Below are positions 30,047 to 33,863 of a DNA stretch of 33,863 nt, one piece after another. How positions within the stretch are numbered: position 1 is the stretch's first letter; each line of letters begins with the position of its first letter. Source of the DNA: Elysia marginata. Taxonomy: Eukaryota > Mollusca > Gastropoda > Plakobranchidae. The notes below the pieces were generated by a model. That model had not been told where the DNA came from, did no database searches, and saw only the letters and a program-made list of their open reading frames with translations. Both the position numbers and the translations under genes were made by a program. The stretch spans positions 85,789 through 119,651 of the forward strand of contig BMAT01013808.1 in NCBI GenBank assembly GCA_019649035.1, read 5' to 3'.

Positions 30047-30937
30047 GGATAAGTTTTTTTAAAGGATTAGAAGCTATTTTCTGTTCTTGATTATTTCATA
30101 AGGAATGTCGTTGTAAGTTAAGCTCTCACTCTAAAGCACTGGAGAATAATTTTGTGGAGTGTTTCAGATAATCACAGTGATAACATTGTTCTGACCTGTA
30201 ATCAATTAACCATATTGAAGTCTTTTTGGTATTAACATTTTGAAATTAGAAGAATGCATGTAAGAGATTTTAAAAATATCGAAAGATAAACATGTCATTT
30301 CATTGAAATGAAAATCATGTAGTAATAAAGAACAAAACTGCACTCTATATTTTAAGATATAATGGTTATTTCATTGTATTTATATTGATGGCCACAGATA
30401 ATTTGAAAGACCATGTTTAGTGTTTAGTGTCGACCTCTAAGATTCTCTTCGTTTAATTCTTCCTTGTAATTTTGATTTTTGTTCATCATAGATGATATGT
30501 CGTGTTCTATAGTTTTATTTGCATAATAACACAATGAATAAGATGTGATCTGTTTTTATGCAACACCTTTCTTTTTTTTAAAATATGCATATCTTAAAAT
30601 CCCACAACTAAATGATTTTGTGGAATTACTACGCATTTATTTGAATAATTTTGTTTATGTCTCATCTTTGTCATATCTGTATACATGAAGAAAAAAAAGG
30701 TGCCTTTTTTATTTATCTGTGGCACCAGGCTGTAACCTCAATATTTAAAATATTTGTATCATGTGTTATGGATATTATATTATAAAACTGTGATTTATTT
30801 ATTCAAAGACTTTTCTTATTCAGGTGATATTACTTCAGTTGATTTTTAGGTCTCTATAAATTCTGTAGGCATCTAAGAGAATCTTATTGTTTTCTTTTAC
30901 ATTCAGTTCAATTTGACAAATTTACACACAAAAAATA
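30047..30937 (+). other. 3' UTR / downstream flank of the GRDP-like gene
   Basis: AT-rich sequence after the stop with no ORF of interest. The first AATAAA is at 30324-30329, giving a 3' UTR of about 300 bases if used. Later AATAAA words occur at about 31047, 32785 and 33067. Confidence 0.5.
30324..30329 (+). terminator. Candidate polyadenylation signal AATAAA
   Basis: The first canonical signal downstream of the stop codon, about 280 bases after it. The downstream 30-60 bases are T/G-rich (TGGTTATTTCATTGT). Use not proven. Confidence 0.45.
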
Positions 30938-31107
30938 CAGTGGAATCCTGATAAAGTCATCACATTGAAAAATCTTTGACTTTATGAAAAAGTTACTTTA
31001 ACCACTAATGTATGTATATATAAAAAATTACAAAGTGGGACTGCCAAATAAAGTTAACTTAAAGCAATTATTTCCTCGAAGGTGTTGACTTTAAGTGGCT
31101 TCCACTG
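30938..31107. mobile_element. TA-flanked inverted-repeat element, family C copy 1 (170 bp)
   Basis: The left end CAGTGGAATCCTGATAAAGT and the reverse complement of the right end (CAGTGGAAGCCACTTAAAGT...) form an inverted repeat of about 28 bp. TA flanks both ends (30936-30937 and 31108-31109). TA duplication and CAG...CTG ends are typical of Tc1/mariner or pogo-type MITEs. It is too short to encode a transposase. Confidence 0.8.
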
Positions 31108-31109
31108 TA

Positions 31110-33300
31110 TTGTAGATCTTTTTATGAATTACTATTTACCATTATGTAATCTCAGTTTATTTTATGTATCTCAGCTTTTTAAGTTAGTATGCAAGCTAAC
31201 ACTTATGTATCAATACTTTTTTTATTTTTCTTTGGTGCAACAAGTTAATAATTTTTTAAGAACTTGTATTCAACATTTACTGCCATAAATCTTAGATGAT
31301 AAACAGTCATGTTTTACCATGTCATGTTGTGAACAGTATGAACCAATCATATCATTAAAATTTTTTGCTTCACATGTTCTAAAAATCATATTTTTCGTTG
31401 GAAACTCTAATAACATTCGTATTATATGTCTCTTATTTTCGTTCTTTCTTTTCTGTTTCTTTTTTCTTTGGGTGGGGTGGGGGGGGGGGAGCTTGCAGAC
31501 AATTTTTAAAACCAAACAGCTATTAGTGGGTTAAATAATGGTTGATTTGTACATTCAGCTGATAGAATTCAAACCTTGATAATTGAATATCAGCTTCATT
31601 TGAACTATATTCAGATTACCCATTTTCTTGTTCTTTTGTAATGTGTGTTGATGATTTAATTTTTTATTATAGGTTCTCACAGGGTTTAAAATATCTTTAA
31701 CTTGTCTGTATAGATCTGCAAGTTTTGACTCTCCATTTTTGAAGGATTTTTTTCAGCCAATATTAATAAAAAAAAGTGGTGTAAAAGGGAAATGACCTAT
31801 TGCTACAAAAACAGTTTTCCCATTTTTTTTTATCGAAACCAATAATCAAAGGCTTGTCATTATCCTTCATAATCTTATTCCCCCACATTCCCCTACGGTT
31901 TTTATACCTCCTACCCTTTTGTCAACCTGTGCTCAGCTTTCTTTTTTTCTTACATCAACTGCTGAGGTCAGCTTTTGAGATCATTTTTTAAAATACAAAG
32001 TCACTTTAAAAATTTTGCTGATTGTTTTATTGTAGATAAAACAGTTAGATGGTAAATCTGGTATCACAAAGATGTACAGGGTACATTGTTTTTTATTGTC
32101 TCCAACTGCCTGTTTCTTTCCTCATTGAAAGCATTGCTGATATTTTATAACCAATAGCAAGGTTTCATTCAGTGTATTTGTCTCTTTTCACATGATGGTG
32201 ACCATGAAATATAAAATTTATGAACTAAACACCCTAAGATTCCAGAGAATGCTTTATGATGTAGAGAAATAAGTGAGTCTTCAAGTTCCATGAACCAATA
32301 TGGGGAATCTCAAAAGTCATGTCGCAAAGGGTAAACAAACATCTATCTTGAGCATACTGACTTGAAGTTTTGATGAGAAATTTCTGAAATGTTCTTCACA
32401 TGTGTGTTATTTTAAACATAAGGGTTTAGGTTTGTAGGTTTTGAAATGAATTTGTCCCTAGAACAGAACTTCTACTGCTTACAAAAAAAATCATAACAGT
32501 CATATGTTTTTTTTTTTTTTAAATTTTGCTACAACTATAATGTAAAAGTCTGAACCACTGCATATTATTTTGTGTTAATTTTATCTCAGCCACATTAGTG
32601 GAATATATGTATGTGTTTTTAACTTAAATGTGGGTCGTTTTCATTCAACTTGTGCTTACCATTACTCTGTGGTTTGAATTTTCCTTGTATTTTAAGTATA
32701 CATTTTATTCTATATGTTTTTAATTTGCTAAAGAACAAACCCAACAAAGTTTACTGATTTAATACCATATACGGCATATAAGATAATAAACCACTCTACT
32801 GGTTTTGAAACCAGTTCAATTTGAAGTTGTATTACTAAAAGTATCCATGACATTTTACATGCTAATCAGTTTTTATATCAAAATTTTTTCCTGAATGGAG
32901 AAAGCATGCTTTGTAAAACTATAATTGTATATTTTAAAACTGTTGTGATATTATTGTGCTTGAAAACCCCATATTACTGTTCCATGTTATGCTTAAATAT
33001 AGTATATTTATGTATGTTTGACTCTTTAGTTCTAATTCTGTTTGAATTATATACATGTAAATATAAAATAAAATTATATATATTAATACAAAATTTATCT
33101 ATTAGGATAAAATACGATATAAAGAGACTTAAGAAAAAGTAGACATATCTATATTTTAAAATTTTGGGATTTTATGTGAACACAACTTATTTCCATTTTC
33201 TCTTCCAGTAAAAGATGTCATTTTCATAAAAACACATGTACCAGTAGTCATTTTTGAGATTGTAAGTGTAAAAGCTTATAGGGCACCCTAACGGAGAGAT
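31110..33300. other. Intergenic flank, nothing recognised
   Basis: Strongly AT-rich. Short ORFs on both strands (60-81 codons) are Phe/Leu- or Lys-rich and look like compositional artefacts. The only distinct structure is the G-rich tract at 31470-31489. Confidence 0.5.
31470..31489 (+). repeat. G-rich tract with G-quadruplex potential
   Basis: GGG-T-GGGG-T- followed by 11 G meets the simple four-run quadruplex pattern on the plus strand, preceded by a T/C-rich stretch. Confidence 0.7.
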
Positions 33301-33583
33301 CAGGCATGCAAGTTTTTAAGCAATTTTCTTTAGCTAAAATAAGTAGAAAAAAAGCAGGAAAATTTTAAATAAACTAAGGCTTAAATTTTTAAGAAAACAC
33401 TCCATCTTCATATTTGAAGAAAACGAAATACTTCTTTTGGGTTGTACAGCAGTGTAGTCCTAAGTGCAGAATTGTATCAACTTTTTTAGTTGATCTTTCA
33501 AAGATTCTATTTTGGCAGCTGTTGGTCATCAGTGCCAGGCGGAGTACTCTCTGCTTTTTACGCAGAAGTTGCTTGCATTTCTG
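33301..33583. mobile_element. Inverted-repeat element family B, copy 3
   Basis: The left end CAGGCATGCAAG and right end CTTGCATTTCTG are diverged versions of the family B termini. Internal blocks match copy 2 closely, for example CAGCTGTTGGTCATCAGTGC here against CAGCTATTGGTTATCAGTGC there. Length 283 bp, close to copy 1. The ORFs crossing it are shadows. Confidence 0.72.
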
Positions 33584-33821
33584 AGAAATCAAAGGCAATT
33601 TTTAAAAATCTAGTCTTTTCCCAGCATATGGAAAACGGGGTTTTTAGCCTTGCCTTTTGCCATACTCAGCTTTTTGAAAATAGTGTTTTAGCCTTTTGCC
33701 CTGAAACCCTTCAGATATATGTATTTAAAAGCTGCCAACACAAGTTTGCTCAGTGAAGCTGTGGAGGATTAGGAGCAAACATTTGTCTTGCATCCACTTT
33801 GCACTGGTTGGAAGTCGCATA
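33584..33821. other. Flank between elements, nothing recognised
   Basis: Mixed sequence between family B copy 3 and family C copy 2. The open plus-strand frame through 33756 has no recognisable motif. Confidence 0.4.
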
Positions 33822-33823
33822 TA

Positions 33824-33863
33824 CAGTGGAATCCGGATAAAGTCAACACCTCGGGACCGAAAA
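33824..33863. mobile_element. Family C element copy 2, cut by right window edge
   Basis: TA followed by CAGTGGAATCCGGATAAAGT and CAACACCT. This matches the left end of 30938-31107 and even better the reverse complement of its right end. The element continues beyond the window, so its size and coding content are unknown. Confidence 0.75.

Noticed and set aside
29835-30062. 75-codon poly-Val/Ala frame over the Gly/Cys tail
   Set aside because: It is the +1 shift of the GGT/GGC/TGT tract that encodes the real tail; composition explains it.
31270-31534. Overlapping ORFs on both strands near the G-rich tract
   Set aside because: Lys/Phe-rich composition from A/T runs and the poly-G tract; no motif or splice support.
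33389-33756. Opposing ORFs at the right end
   Set aside because: They cross family B copy 3, a non-coding inverted-repeat element.
1-33863. tRNA, rRNA, CRISPR or bacterial operon features
   Set aside because: No cloverleaf with a GGTTCGAATCC-like arm, no regular repeat-spacer array, and the gene structure is clearly spliced and eukaryotic.

Overview
This is an AT-rich metazoan nuclear window. It has spliced genes with GT-AG introns of 0.3-4.8 kb, an interspersed-repeat landscape of small inverted-repeat elements, LINE pieces and one solo LTR, and no bacterial-style gene packing. The dense TCTAGATCTA and AGGCCTA words and the overall composition suggest a mollusc, probably a gastropod. That is an inference from sequence style, not a proof.

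The window is dominated by one plus-strand gene. I reconstruct 13 coding exons from the ATG at 3826 to the stop at 30044-30046, with every junction in frame, giving a predicted 793-residue protein. It is an animal member of the GRDP-like family (glycine-rich domain-containing protein; DUF1399, Pfam GRDP-like). The N-terminal 260 residues carry two related Trp-His-x-His modules. A beta-rich C2-like middle follows (inferred by analogy with plant GRDPs), then a conserved C-terminal part and a low-complexity Gly/Asp/Ala and Gly/Cys tail with 12 regularly spaced cysteines. Nine of the twelve introns are phase 0. One (intron 9) appears to use a GC donor.

Layout: 1-72 is a minus-strand LINE reverse-transcriptase fragment running off the left edge. 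1246-2863 is a three-unit array of a small inverted-repeat element, whose first unit was hit by a 703-bp solo LTR with a 5-bp target duplication. 3271-3460 is a CpG- and CCAAT-containing candidate promoter. 3769-30046 is the GRDP-like gene. Its introns hold a (CT)n tract, a CpG-rich inverted-repeat block (5930-6610), a ~1-kb segment bracketed by inverted arms (11241-12213), an orphan exon-like ORF (12447-12663), an antisense LINE 3' end (15386-16130), two copies of a second inverted-repeat family, and an assembly gap. 30047-33863 is 3' UTR and flank, with a third copy of that family, a TA-flanked inverted-repeat element and the start of a second one cut by the right edge.

There is no operon, CRISPR array, rRNA or tRNA that I can support. 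The items most worth a second look are the duplicated His modules and Cys-Gly tail of the GRDP protein, the GC-AG intron next to a 45-bp exon, the solo LTR nested in the inverted-repeat array, and the orphan ORF in intron 2.
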